Origin: Pseudomonadota bacterium
Lineage (GTDB): Bacteria; Pseudomonadota; Gammaproteobacteria; Steroidobacterales; Steroidobacteraceae
Length of the DNA: 64,000 nt
NCBI GenBank assembly: GCA_018240525.1
Contig: JAFEFN010000013.1
Coordinates: forward strand, 1,054,001-1,118,000
Direction: 5' to 3'
The notes below the pieces were generated by a model. It was not told the DNA's origin. It searched no databases and was given only the letters and a program-made list of their open reading frames with translations. Shown here piece after piece: positions 22,721 through 33,302 of the stretch. Positions within the stretch are counted from its first letter, which is position 1. Each line of letters begins with the position of its first letter. The translations under genes were made by a program, and so were the position numbers.

Positions 22721-24175
22721 ATGTCCGCCCACGATATCAAGTCCGCGCAGCGCCCCGACCCGGATGCCGCGCTCACCGCGATCGCCACCTACGCGCGCAA
22801 CTTCACCATCGCCAGCGAGCTCGCCTACGAGACCGCGCGCTACTGCCTCATGGACACCCTCGCCTGCGGCTTCCAGGCGCTGAAGTACCCGGCCTGCCGC
22901 AAGCTGCTCGGGCCGGTGGTCCCCGGCGCGGTCATGGCCGGCGGCGCGCGCGTCCCGGGCACCTCCTTCGAGCTCGACCCGGTGCAGGCGGCCTTCAACA
23001 TCGGCGCCATGGTGCGCTGGCTGGACTTCAACGACACCTGGCTCGCCGCCGAGTGGGGCCACCCGTCCGACAACCTCGGCGGGATCCTCGCGGTCGCCGA
23101 CTACCTGGCGCGCAACGCGGTGATGCAGGGCAAGGCGCCGCCCAGCGTGCGCGACGTCCTCACCGCCATGATCAAGGCGCACGAGATCCAGGGCGTGCTG
23201 GCGCTGGAGAACAGCTTCAACCGCGTCGGCCTCGACCACGTGCTGCTGGTGCGCGTCGCCTCGACCGCGGTCGTCACCGCCATGCTCGGCGGCACGCTCG
23301 AGCAGGTGACCAACGCGGTCTCTAACGCCTGGATCGACGGCGGCGCGCTGCGCACCTACCGCCACGCCCCCAACACCGGCTCGCGCAAGAGCTGGGCGGC
23401 CGGGGATGCCACCAGCCGGGCGGTGCGCCTCGCACTCATCGCCCTCACCGGGGAGATGGGCTACCCCTCGGCGCTCTCGGCCAGGACCTGGGGCTTCAGC
23501 GACGTGCTCTTCAAGGGCAAGCCGCTCGCGCTGCCGCAGCCCTTCGGCAGCTACGTCATGGAGAACGTGCTCTTCAAGATCTCCTTCCCGGCCGAGTTCC
23601 ACGCGCAGACCGCGGTGGAGGCGGCCATGGCGCTGCACCCGAAGGTGAAGGACCGCATCGCCGACATCGAGCGCATCGTCATCGAGACCCAGGAGCCGGG
23701 CGTGCGCATCATCGACAAGACCGGCCCGCTGGCGAACCCCGCCGACCGCGACCACTGCATCCAGTACATGGTGGCCGTCCCGCTGATCTTCGGGCGCCTG
23801 ACCGGCGAGGACTACGAGGACGCGGTCGCGCGCGACCCGCGCGTGGATGCGCTGCGCGGGAAGATGCAGGTGCGCGAGAACGCCACCTTCACCAGCGAGT
23901 ACTACGCCGCCGACAAGCGCTACATCGGCAACGCCGTGCAGGTGTACTTCAAGGACGGCTCGCACACCGAGCGGGTGCAGGTGGACTTCCCCATCGGCCA
24001 CCGCAAGCGCCGCACCGAGGGCATGCCGGTGCTGGTGCGCAAGTTCCACTCCTCGGTCGATGCGCACTTCGCCCCCAAGCAGGCCGAGCGCATCAAGGCC
24101 CTGTTCGAAAAGCCCGCGGCCGTGGACGCCCTGCCGGTGAACGAGTTCGTGGCGGCCTTCGTCACCAACAGCTAG
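22721..24175 (+). CDS. prpD: 2-Methylcitrate dehydratase
   Basis: 484 residues, the length of PrpD. It dehydrates 2-methylcitrate to 2-methylaconitate. Signature stretches of the MmgE/PrpD fold are present: [51 protein letters not shown] and [21 protein letters not shown]. No acnD, prpF or prpR lies nearby, so the hydration step and regulation are encoded elsewhere. Confidence 0.95.
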   Translation: MSAHDIKSAQRPDPDAALTAIATYARNFTIASELAYETARYCLMDTLACGFQALKYPACRKLLGPVVPGAVMAGGARVPGTSFELDPVQAAFNIGAMVRWLDFNDTWLAAEWGHPSDNLGGILAVADYLARNAVMQGKAPPSVRDVLTAMIKAHEIQGVLALENSFNRVGLDHVLLVRVASTAVVTAMLGGTLEQVTNAVSNAWIDGGALRTYRHAPNTGSRKSWAAGDATSRAVRLALIALTGEMGYPSALSARTWGFSDVLFKGKPLALPQPFGSYVMENVLFKISFPAEFHAQTAVEAAMALHPKVKDRIADIERIVIETQEPGVRIIDKTGPLANPADRDHCIQYMVAVPLIFGRLTGEDYEDAVARDPRVDALRGKMQVRENATFTSEYYAADKRYIGNAVQVYFKDGSHTERVQVDFPIGHRKRRTEGMPVLVRKFHSSVDAHFAPKQAERIKALFEKPAAVDALPVNEFVAAFVTNS

Positions 24176-24187
24176 CCTGGAAAGGAA

Positions 24188-24209
24188 AACGCGCCCCGGT
24201 GGGCGCGTT
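24188..24209. terminator. Terminator hairpin after prpD
   Basis: AACGCGCCC-CGGT-GGGCGCGTT, perfect 9-base arms starting 13 bases after the prpD stop. It lies between convergent genes. A second palindrome follows at 24225-24248. Confidence 0.7.
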
Positions 24210-24224
24210 CCCTGTCGATCCGGG

Positions 24225-24248
24225 AAGGGGCGGCGCGCGCCGCCCCTT
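24225..24248. terminator. Palindrome at the 3' end of the HtrA gene
   Basis: A 24-base perfect palindrome centred on GCGCGC, starting AAGGGGCGG and ending CCGCCCCTT, just past the htrA stop on the minus strand. A likely GC-rich terminator element for the minus-strand gene. Confidence 0.45.
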
Positions 24249-24258
24249 CTGCTTCGTG

Positions 24259-25770
24259 TCAGCCGACCTTCACCGGCACGAACAGCCGCGTGTCGCCGCG
24301 CTGGATGAGAAGTGCCACGTGTCCCTTGGACTTCTCCACCGCCGCGCGCAGCTCTTCCGCGCTGCCCACGCTGGCGCCGTTGGCCGCCAGCACCACATCG
24401 CCGGACTGGATGCCGGCATCGGCGGCGGGCCCCGCGGCGCGCTCGACCACCACGCCGCCGCGCGTGTTGCCCTGGCGCTGCTCCGCGGGGCTGAGCGGAC
24501 GGACCGAGAGCCCGAGCTTGCCGCCGCCCTCGCGCGGGGCGGCATTCGCGGCGGTGCGCTTCTCCTCGAGCGATCCTAAGGTCACCTGGACGTTGCGGGC
24601 GGCGTGGTTGCGCCACACCTCGAGGTTCACCGCGGTGCCCGGGGCGATCTGCGCGATCTGCACCGACAGGTCCGAGGAGTCCTTCAGCACCTCGCCATTG
24701 AGCTTGAGGATGACGTCACCGGGCTCGATGCCGGCCCGCTCCGCCGGGCTGCCCTTCTCCACCGAGGAGACCAGCGCCCCTTCCGGCTGCGGCAGCCCGA
24801 AGGAGTCCGACAGCCCCTGGTTCACCCGCTGGATGGTCACGCCCATCTTGCCGCGGCTGACGTGGCCGGTGGCCTGCAGCTGCTGGCTCACGCCCATGGC
24901 GACATCGATCGGGATCGCGAACGAGACGCCCATGTAGCCGCCGCTGCGGCTGTAGATCTGCGAGTTGATGCCCACGACCTCGCCGCGCATGTTGAACAGC
25001 GGGCCGCCGGAGTTGCCGGGGTTGATCGGCACGTCGGTCTGGATGAAGGGCACCACGCCCGAGTCGAGCGTGCGGCCCTTGGCGCTGACGATGCCGGCGG
25101 TGGCGCTGTTCTCGAAGCCGAACGGGGCGCCGATGGCCAGCACCCACTCGCCCACCTTCAGCGTGCGCGAGTCGCCGAGCTTCACCGTCGGCAGGTCCTT
25201 GGCGTCGATCTTGATGACGGCGATGTCGGACTTGGTGTCCACGCCGATGACCCGGGCGGTGTACTCGCGCCGGTCGGTCATGCGCACCACCACCTCGGTC
25301 GCCCCGTTCACCACGTGCGCGTTGGTGAGGATCACCCCGTCGCTGCGCACGATGAAGCCCGAGCCCTCACCGCGCGAGGGCTGCGGCTGCGGGACCGGGA
25401 TGCCGCGGAAGAACGGCGCGAACGGGCTGTTCGGGCCGAACGGGCTGGCGTTGCCGCCGCCGTTGTCGTCATCCTCGTCGTCGCCGCCATTGTTGATGGC
25501 CGGCGAGGCCTTGGTGACCACGGTGATGTTCACCACCGCGGTGCCGTAGCGCTGCACCATGGCGCTGAAGTCGGGCAGGCCGACGATGGCGGGGTTGGCG
25601 ACCGCCGGGGCGGCCGCCGGGGCCGGGGCGGTGACGGCGGCCTGCGTCGTGGCCGAGGCGCGCGTCGCGTACAGCACGCTCACCGGGGCGGCGATGACGG
25701 CCGCGCCGAGCACGGCGGCCACCAGGGGTTTCTGGACCAGGTTCGGCAGGTTCATGGCGATAAGGCTCAC
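24259..25770 (-). CDS. HtrA/DegP-family periplasmic serine protease-chaperone
   Basis: 503 residues; an in-frame ATG at 25755 is an alternative start. The N-terminus has a signal or anchor helix (KPLVAAVLGAAVIAAPVSVLYA). The trypsin-like domain shows the triad His in LTNAHVV, Asp in KSDIAVIKI and Ser in PGNSGGPLF. Two PDZ domains follow (starting about GKMGVTIQRV and GKLGLSVRPL). A low-complexity acidic loop (NNGGDDEDDDNGGGN, about 95-110) sits before the protease core, at the LA-loop position. Envelope protein quality control. Confidence 0.94.
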   Translation of the reverse strand: MSLIAMNLPNLVQKPLVAAVLGAAVIAAPVSVLYATRASATTQAAVTAPAPAAAPAVANPAIVGLPDFSAMVQRYGTAVVNITVVTKASPAINNGGDDEDDDNGGGNASPFGPNSPFAPFFRGIPVPQPQPSRGEGSGFIVRSDGVILTNAHVVNGATEVVVRMTDRREYTARVIGVDTKSDIAVIKIDAKDLPTVKLGDSRTLKVGEWVLAIGAPFGFENSATAGIVSAKGRTLDSGVVPFIQTDVPINPGNSGGPLFNMRGEVVGINSQIYSRSGGYMGVSFAIPIDVAMGVSQQLQATGHVSRGKMGVTIQRVNQGLSDSFGLPQPEGALVSSVEKGSPAERAGIEPGDVILKLNGEVLKDSSDLSVQIAQIAPGTAVNLEVWRNHAARNVQVTLGSLEEKRTAANAAPREGGGKLGLSVRPLSPAEQRQGNTRGGVVVERAAGPAADAGIQSGDVVLAANGASVGSAEELRAAVEKSKGHVALLIQRGDTRLFVPVKVG

Positions 25771-25896
25771 TCGATGGGCCGGTCCGGGATGGCCGGCATG
25801 GGCGCACGATAGGAGCCGCGCCTTATGGGACGCTTAAGGCAGGCAAGTCCCTGAGCCGGAGGGGATTTCCGGCCGCCGACGGCGGGAGAGGGGACC

Positions 25897-26535
25897 TTAC
25901 CGGGACAGCCGCGTGGCCGGGCGCGGCTCGACCTGCAGGCCGGGCTTGAGGGCGCTGTAGTAGCGCACGATGGCCTCGATGTCCGCCTCCTTCAGGCTGG
26001 AGGCGAAGCCCTTCATGATCGGGTTCTTGCGCCCGCCGCGGGCGTACTCGCCCAGGGCGCGACGCAGGTAGTCCTCGTGCTGGCCGGCGAGAGAGGGGTA
26101 CATCGGGCTCACGCTGACGCCGTCCGCCCCGTGGCACGCGGTGCACAGCGAGGCGGCCTGCGGCACGTTGCCCGGGGGCTTGCCGGAGGACTGAAGCGGC
26201 GGGCCGGCGAAATAGGCGGCGATGTCGGTGATGTCCTGGTCCGACAGCGTCGAGGCCTCCGAGTGCATGGTCAGGTGCGCGCGGTCGCCGTCGCGGTAGC
26301 CGTGCAGGGCGGCGACGAGGTACTCGGCGTGCTGCCCCTTCAGCTTCGGCACGCTGTACTCGGGATAGGCGTTCTTGTAGCCGTCGATGCCGTGGCAGCC
26401 CAGGCAGGTGTAGGAGAGCTCCTTGCCGTGGGCGGCATCACCGGCGGGCGTCGCCTGCTGCGCCATGGCCATGCCGGCCAGCGCACACGCTGCGATCGCC
26501 GCAAACCCTACTGCCCGGCCGCGCTGCCTCATCAT
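25897..26535 (-). CDS. Cytochrome c4-type di-heme protein
   Basis: 212 residues from the first of two adjacent ATGs (26535), with a signal peptide ([20 protein letters not shown]). Two CxxCH heme sites, CLGCH and CTACH, each begin a class I cytochrome c domain, with later Met ligands likely in TMHSEASTL and NPIMKGFAS. Periplasmic electron carrier to a terminal oxidase. The frame continues upstream as a shadow over dtd. It is divergent from dtd. Confidence 0.93.
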   Translation of the reverse strand: MMRQRGRAVGFAAIAACALAGMAMAQQATPAGDAAHGKELSYTCLGCHGIDGYKNAYPEYSVPKLKGQHAEYLVAALHGYRDGDRAHLTMHSEASTLSDQDITDIAAYFAGPPLQSSGKPPGNVPQAASLCTACHGADGVSVSPMYPSLAGQHEDYLRRALGEYARGGRKNPIMKGFASSLKEADIEAIVRYYSALKPGLQVEPRPATRLSR

Positions 26536-26605
26536 CGCTCCCCACTGCGTCAAAACGGCCCGAATCTTACGGACTCGCCCGCCCAAATGCCACACTACGG
26601 CCCCC

Positions 26606-27043
26606 ATGATCGCCCTCCTCCAGCGCGTCACCGACGCCCAGGTGCACATCCACGGCGCGTGCGTCGCACGGATCGGCAAGGGCGTGCTCGCGCTCATCGG
26701 CGTGCGCCGCGCGGACACCGCGGCGGACGCGCAGCGCCTGCTCGAGCGGCTGCTCGGGTACCGCGTGTTCGCCGATGCGGCCGGGCGCATGAACCTGTCG
26801 GTGCGCGAGGTGCACGGCGGGCTGCTGCTGGTGCCGCAGTTCACCCTCGCCGCGGACACCGCCCAGGGCATGCGCGCAGGCTTCAGCACGGCGGCCGCGC
26901 CGGCGCACGCGCGCGCCCTGTTCACGCTGCTGCTGGAAGCGGCGCACGCGGCCTATCCTTCTGTTTCGGCAGGCGTATTTGGGGCGGACATGCAGGTGTC
27001 CCTGGTCAACGACGGCCCGGTCACCTTCTGGCTGGAGAGCTGA
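26606..27043 (+). CDS. dtd: D-aminoacyl-tRNA deacylase
   Basis: 145 residues from the ATG at 26606 ([15 protein letters not shown]). DTD hydrolyses D-aminoacyl-tRNA. Both active-site motifs are present: the PQFTLAAD segment (SQxxL motif with Ser replaced by Pro) and [11 protein letters not shown] (GPVT motif). The Ser-to-Pro change in the first motif is unusual and worth noting. Confidence 0.93.
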   Translation: MIALLQRVTDAQVHIHGACVARIGKGVLALIGVRRADTAADAQRLLERLLGYRVFADAAGRMNLSVREVHGGLLLVPQFTLAADTAQGMRAGFSTAAAPAHARALFTLLLEAAHAAYPSVSAGVFGADMQVSLVNDGPVTFWLES

Positions 27044-27168
27044 GGCGGCGCGTTCGTGACGCGCGTCCCGGAGCGGAAGGAACTTGTGGGGTTCCGGGGG
27101 TCTATTTGACCTATCATCCGTTTTTCGCGGGTCCCGCCGCCCGCGGCGCACCTGTTTGTGGAGGCTTT

Positions 27169-27405
27169 ATGGGTATTGGAATGCGCGAGCTGGTGATCAT
27201 CCTGCTCGTGGTGCTGGTGATCTTCGGCACCAAGAAACTTCGCTCCGTGGGCTCGGACCTGGGGCACGCCGTACGCGGCTTCAAGAAGGCCGTGAGCGAG
27301 GGCGAGGAGGAGCAGAGCAACCCGCCCAAGCAGATCCGCGCCGAGAGCAGCGACGCGGATTTCGCGGACAAGCAGCCCGAGAAGAAGCCCGAACGGAGCG
27401 CCTGA
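27169..27405 (+). CDS. tatA: Sec-independent translocase subunit TatA
   Basis: 78 residues from the ATG at 27169, preceded by GGAGG. One N-terminal membrane helix ([16 protein letters not shown]) with the [14 protein letters not shown] hinge and an amphipathic helix ([12 protein letters not shown]), then a charged tail. TatA forms the pore for folded proteins. First gene of tatABC. Confidence 0.94.
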   Translation: MGIGMRELVIILLVVLVIFGTKKLRSVGSDLGHAVRGFKKAVSEGEEEQSNPPKQIRAESSDADFADKQPEKKPERSA

Positions 27406-27406
27406 C

Positions 27407-27766
27407 CTGTTCGAGGGCCGGTTCTTCGAGCTACTGATCATCTTCATCCTGGCACTGGTGGTGCTGGGACCGGAGAAGCTTCCCCGTGTGGTGTCGGAAC
27501 TGGGTCGCTGGGTGGGGCGCGCGCGCGTGATGGCGCGCCAGTTCCGCGAGCAGCTGGAGGAGGAGGTGCAGCTCGAGGAGGCCCGCAAGAAGCCGATGCC
27601 GCCGCCGCCGGAGCCGCCCGCGCCCGCCGCGCCGCCGGTCGAGTCTGCCGAGCTGCCCCCGCAGGCCGAGACCTTCAGCCACGCACATCCGACGGATGCC
27701 ACCGGCGCCGACACCTCGGTGAAGCCGGAGGGCGCACCGGCGGGCGCCGATGAACACCGGACCTGA
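27407..27766 (+). CDS. tatB: Sec-independent translocase subunit TatB (CTG start)
   Basis: 119 residues if translation starts at the CTG at 27407, giving (M)FEGRFFELLIIFILALVVLGPEKLPRVV, exactly the TatB N-terminus. GGAG lies 8 bases upstream. The next usable start, GTG at 27458, would remove most of the membrane helix, and there is no ATG or GTG upstream in frame, so a rare CTG start is the best reading. The tail is Pro-rich. TatB links TatC to TatA during Tat substrate recognition. It overlaps tatC by 17 bases. Confidence 0.85.
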   Translation: MFEGRFFELLIIFILALVVLGPEKLPRVVSELGRWVGRARVMARQFREQLEEEVQLEEARKKPMPPPPEPPAPAAPPVESAELPPQAETFSHAHPTDATGADTSVKPEGAPAGADEHRT

Positions 27767-28514
27767 AAAGCTCGCCGAAGGCACGCTGATCTCGCACCTG
27801 CTGGAGCTGCGCGACCGGCTGCTGCGCTCGATCATCGCCATCGGCATCGCCTTCGTGCCGTGCATGCTGTACTCGAACGAGCTGTTCGCCTTCGTCGAGC
27901 AGCCGCTGCTGTCCAAGCTGCCGCAGGGCGCGAACCTCATCGCCACCGGGGTGATGACCCCGTTCACGACCCCGTTCAAGCTGTCCTTCTTCGCCGGCGT
28001 GCTGCTGGCGATGCCGTACGTGATCTACCAGCTGTGGGCCTTCGTCGCCCCGGGCCTGTACCGCAACGAGCGCCGCTTCGCGGTGCCGCTGCTGATCTCC
28101 TCGATCCTGCTGTTCTACGTCGGCATCGGCTTTGCCTTCTTCTTCGTCTTCCCGGTGATGTTCCAGTTCTTCGTCAGCACCACCCCGCGCGGCGTGGCCA
28201 TGATGACGGACATCAACCAGTACCTGGACTTCGTGCTCACCATGTTCTTCTGCTTCGGCATCGCCTTCGAGGTGCCGGTCGCGGTGGTGCTGCTGGTGAT
28301 CATGGGCATGGTGAAGGTCGAGTCCCTCAAGAGGAACCGCGGCTACGTGCTGCTCGGCATCTTCATCCTCGCCGCCTTCCTCACCCCGCCGGATGCGATC
28401 TCGCAGTGCTCGCTCGCCATCCCGATGTACCTGCTGTACGAGGCGGGGATCCTCATGGCGGCGGTGCTCTCGCGCAGGAAGGCCGCGGATCAGGTGGCGC
28501 CCGGCGGCGAGTAG
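27750..28514 (+). CDS. tatC: Sec-independent translocase subunit TatC
   Basis: 254 residues with six membrane helices. The signal-binding N-terminus (LISHLLELRDRLLRSI) and the conserved MPYVIYQLWAFVAPGLYRNERR segment are intact, as is the FLTPPDAISQCSLAIPMYLLYE end. It recognises twin-arginine signal peptides. Last gene of the tat operon. Confidence 0.97.
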   Translation: MNTGPEKLAEGTLISHLLELRDRLLRSIIAIGIAFVPCMLYSNELFAFVEQPLLSKLPQGANLIATGVMTPFTTPFKLSFFAGVLLAMPYVIYQLWAFVAPGLYRNERRFAVPLLISSILLFYVGIGFAFFFVFPVMFQFFVSTTPRGVAMMTDINQYLDFVLTMFFCFGIAFEVPVAVVLLVIMGMVKVESLKRNRGYVLLGIFILAAFLTPPDAISQCSLAIPMYLLYEAGILMAAVLSRRKAADQVAPGGE

Positions 28515-28621
28515 CGCGCGGGGCGCGGCAGCGCATCCGTCGCCTTGCGTTGCACGGCCCCCGCGGCGTGCCTCAGACTCGCCCGGTCACGGCAGGCCGC
28601 GGAAGGAGGGGTCTTAAGCGC

Positions 28622-30112
<1,491 letters not shown>

Positions 30113-30125
30113 GGGAGATCTGCCG

Positions 30126-31937
30126 ATGCTGAAGACCGTTGCCGGCCTCGCCGGTCTCGCCGGCGCGCTCGCCCTGGCCGGTGCCGCGCCCGCCGCGCCC
30201 GCCGGGTCGCACCCGGAGAGCCCCGAGCAGTTCCTGGCGCGCACCACGCGCGATCTGGAGGTCCTGCAGATCGAGCAGGCCGCGGCCACCTGGACCGCGC
30301 TCACCTACATCACCCCGGACACGCAGCTGCTGAACGCGCGCGGCAACGACCGCTACCTGGCGCGGCTCACCCAGGCGGTCGAGGAGTCGCATCGCTTCGA
30401 TGGCCGCACGCTCGCCCCCGCGACCGCGCGCGCCTTCCTGAAGATGCGCCTGAACGCTGCGGCGCCGGCGCCGCACGACCCGGCGCAACGCGCGCGCATG
30501 ACCACGCTCGCCGCGGCGCTCGATGCCCGGTACGGGGAAGGCAAGTACTGCCCGCACGGCCCGCCGTCCTGCCAGAACCTGGACCAGCTGGAGGCGGTGC
30601 TCGCCCACAGCCGCGACTACGGGGAGCTGACCGAGGCCTGGAAGGGCTGGCACGACATCGGCGCCGGCATGCGCGGGGACTACACCGAGTTCGTGGCCCT
30701 GGCGAACCAGGGCGCGCGCGAGCAGGGCTTCCAGGACCTCGGCGCCATGTGGCGCTCCGGCTACGACATGCCGCCGGCGCAGTTCGAGGCCGACACCGAG
30801 CGGCTGTGGCAGCAGGTGAAGCCGCTCTACGACAGCCTGCACTGCTACGCGCGCGCGAAGCTCGCCGCGCACTACGGCGCCGACAAGGTGCCGCCGGCGG
30901 GGCCCATCCCGGCGCAGCTGCTCGGCAACATGTGGGCGCAGCAGTGGAACAACCTGTACGCCGACCTCCTCGTCCCCTACCCGGCCGCGCACGTGCAGAC
31001 CGCCGATGCGGCCCTGAAGGCGCAGCAGTGGGACGCGCGGCGCATGACCGAGTCGGCGCAGGGCTTCTACACCTCGCTCGGCTTCCCGCCGCTGCCGCCG
31101 ACCTTCTGGGAGCGCTCCATGCTCACCCGGCCGCGCGACCGCGAGGTCGTCTGCCACCCGAGCGCCTGGGACATGGCCCCCGGGGACGTGCGCGTGAAGG
31201 CCTGTCTCGAGCCCACCGCCGAGGACCTGGCGACCATCTACCACGAGCTCGGCCACGTGTATTACTTCCTCAGCTACGCCGGGCAGCCGCTGCTGTTCCG
31301 CGACGGCGCCAACGACGGCTTCCACGAGGCGGTCGGCGATGCGGTCAACCTGTCGGTGACCCCGGCGTACCTGGCCGCGCGCGGCCTCGTCCCGCCGGCG
31401 GCGGGCGGGCACGACGCCCTCATCGACCAGCAGATGTCGATGGCGCTCGAGAAGATCGCCTTCCTGCCGTTCGCGCGCTTCATCGACCTGTGGCGCTGGC
31501 AGGTGTTCTCCGGTCAGATCACGCCCGCTGACTACAACGCCCGCTGGTGGGCGCTCAGCCGCCAGTACCAGGGCATCGTGCCGCCGGTGCCGCGCACCGA
31601 GGCCGACTTCGACCCGGGCGCGAAGTTCCACATCGCCGACAACACCCCCTACATCCGCTACTTCCTGGCCTTCATCGTGCAGTTCCAGTTCCACAAGGCG
31701 ATGTGCGCGGCGGCCGGGTTCGAAGGACCGCTGTACGCGTGCTCGGTGTACGGCAACCCGGCGGCCGGGGCGCGCCTGCACGCCATGCTGGCCGCCGGCG
31801 CCTCGCAGCCCTGGCAGGACACGCTGCAGAAGCTCACCGGCACGCGCGACTTCGATGCCGGGGCGATCCTCGAGTACTTCCAGCCGCTGCGCGAGTGGCT
31901 CGCGCAGGAGAACCAGGGGCGCCAGTGCGGCTGGTGA
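30126..31937 (+). CDS. M2-family metallopeptidase (peptidyl-dipeptidase, ACE-like)
   Basis: 603 residues with a signal peptide (MLKTVAGLAGLAGALALAGAAPAAPA). The zinc site is HELGH (in ATIYHELGHVYYF), with the third ligand Glu in GFHEAVGDAV, 20-odd residues on, the M2 arrangement. Cysteine pairs (CPHGPPSC, CLEP) fit a periplasmic enzyme. It releases dipeptides from the C-terminus of peptides, a suitable feed for the POT transporter 13 bases upstream. Confidence 0.94.
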   Translation: MLKTVAGLAGLAGALALAGAAPAAPAGSHPESPEQFLARTTRDLEVLQIEQAAATWTALTYITPDTQLLNARGNDRYLARLTQAVEESHRFDGRTLAPATARAFLKMRLNAAAPAPHDPAQRARMTTLAAALDARYGEGKYCPHGPPSCQNLDQLEAVLAHSRDYGELTEAWKGWHDIGAGMRGDYTEFVALANQGAREQGFQDLGAMWRSGYDMPPAQFEADTERLWQQVKPLYDSLHCYARAKLAAHYGADKVPPAGPIPAQLLGNMWAQQWNNLYADLLVPYPAAHVQTADAALKAQQWDARRMTESAQGFYTSLGFPPLPPTFWERSMLTRPRDREVVCHPSAWDMAPGDVRVKACLEPTAEDLATIYHELGHVYYFLSYAGQPLLFRDGANDGFHEAVGDAVNLSVTPAYLAARGLVPPAAGGHDALIDQQMSMALEKIAFLPFARFIDLWRWQVFSGQITPADYNARWWALSRQYQGIVPPVPRTEADFDPGAKFHIADNTPYIRYFLAFIVQFQFHKAMCAAAGFEGPLYACSVYGNPAAGARLHAMLAAGASQPWQDTLQKLTGTRDFDAGAILEYFQPLREWLAQENQGRQCGW

Positions 31938-31943
31938 GCGCCG

Positions 31944-32315
31944 TCACTGCACCTGGGCGGGCGGCTCCACCGGCTGCGCGCTGGTGACGAAGTACTCGGT
32001 GTCCCCGAAGCAGGAGGTCGGCACCCACTTGTGCTGCTCGTAGTGCAGCGCCACGCGCTTGCCGATGGTGGTGTTGATGGTGCGGGCGACCGCATCGTCG
32101 CGCACGGTGAAGGGGAACTTCTCGGCGACCGTCCCCGGCTGGGTCACCATGGCCATCTCCCCCTCCCAGGTCTTGCACAGCCAGCCGCGGTGCGAGAACT
32201 TCTGCACGTAGCCGGCGCGCTCGCCCTCGGAGTAGGTGTAGGTGAGGCTGACCCAGCACAGCAGCGCGAACGCCGCCACGATCACGACGACGATGATGGT
32301 GAGTACCTTGGCCAT
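31944..32315 (-). CDS. Small membrane-anchored protein of unknown function
   Basis: 123 residues from the ATG at 32315. One N-terminal membrane helix (VLTIIVVVIVAAFALLCWVSLTY) is followed by a soluble domain with YVQKFSHRGWLCKTWEGEMAMV and two later cysteines (C at TSCFGD). I recall close relatives annotated only as hypothetical in Xanthomonadales. Convergent with the M2 gene. Confidence 0.8.
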   Translation of the reverse strand: MAKVLTIIVVVIVAAFALLCWVSLTYTYSEGERAGYVQKFSHRGWLCKTWEGEMAMVTQPGTVAEKFPFTVRDDAVARTINTTIGKRVALHYEQHKWVPTSCFGDTEYFVTSAQPVEPPAQVQ

Positions 32316-32384
32316 GGCGTGCTCCCCTCGTTCTTGTTGGACCCAAGCATACCGCGCCGCATGGCGCGCGGCTAAGATGGCCCG

Positions 32385-33203
32385 ATGCCAGCGCAGCCGC
32401 TCACCGGCCGGACGATCGCGGTGCCCGAGACCCGCGAGCTCGAGGTGTTCGCGGGCCTCCTCGAGCGGCGCGGCGCGCGCGTGCTGCGCTGCCCGCTGGT
32501 GGCGATCCGCGACGCCCCCGACCCCGCCCCGGTGCTGGCCTTCGCGCGCCTGCTCGCCGAGGGGGGGTGCGACGACTTCATCCTCACCACCGGGGAGGGC
32601 CTGCGCCGCCTCCTCGCCTGCATCGAGCGGCACGAGCCGGCGCTGCGGGCCGCCTTCCTCGCCGCGCTGGCGCGGGTGCGCAAGATCACCCGGGGACCCA
32701 AGCCCGCCCGCGCCCTGCGCGAGCTCGGCCTGCAGCCGGATCTCGCCGCCGCCGCGCCGACCACCGCGGGGGTCATCGCCACGCTCGGCGCCGAGGACTT
32801 CACGGGCCGGCGCGTCGGCGTGCAGCTCTACGGCCAGGAGCCGAACTGGCCGCTGCGCGAGTTCCTGACCGGCGCGGGCGCCACGGTGTTCACCGTCGCC
32901 CCCTACGTCTACGCCGATGCGGCGGACGCGGCCGCGGTGCGCGCGCTGCTCGGGCAGCTCGCGCGCGGCGCGGTGGATGCCATCGCCTTCACCAGCACCC
33001 CGCAGGTCGAGCGCCTGTTCGCCGCCGGGACGGCGGCGGAGGTGCGCGCTGCCCTCGGCACCACGCTCGTGGCCGCGATCGGGCCGGTGGTCGCGGCCAC
33101 CCTCGAGCGCCACGGGGTGCGCGCGCGGCTGATGCCCGAGGACGCGTTCTTCCTCAAGCCGCTGACCCGCGCGCTGGAAGAGGCCCTGGGCGCGCCGGGG
33201 TGA
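32385..33203 (+). CDS. hemD: Uroporphyrinogen-III synthase (HemD-like)
   Basis: 272 residues. Two similar alpha/beta domains. The N-terminus (LTGRTIAVPETRELEVFAGLLERRGARVLRCPLVAI) and the VDAIAFTSTPQVERLF and VAAIGPVVAATLERHGVRARLMPED segments follow the HemD pattern. It closes and inverts ring D of hydroxymethylbilane in heme synthesis. No other hem genes adjoin it, and a stand-alone HemD-like paralogue is possible. Confidence 0.85.
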   Translation: MPAQPLTGRTIAVPETRELEVFAGLLERRGARVLRCPLVAIRDAPDPAPVLAFARLLAEGGCDDFILTTGEGLRRLLACIERHEPALRAAFLAALARVRKITRGPKPARALRELGLQPDLAAAAPTTAGVIATLGAEDFTGRRVGVQLYGQEPNWPLREFLTGAGATVFTVAPYVYADAADAAAVRALLGQLARGAVDAIAFTSTPQVERLFAAGTAAEVRAALGTTLVAAIGPVVAATLERHGVRARLMPEDAFFLKPLTRALEEALGAPG

Positions 33204-33302
33204 AGAGCGTATCGGGCGGCCCGCGATTTGGGATAGCCTTCGGTTCGCGCCTGCGAATGCGCGCCCGGGCAGGGCGGCCACCGCACCTGGAGTAACAAGA
33301 AC

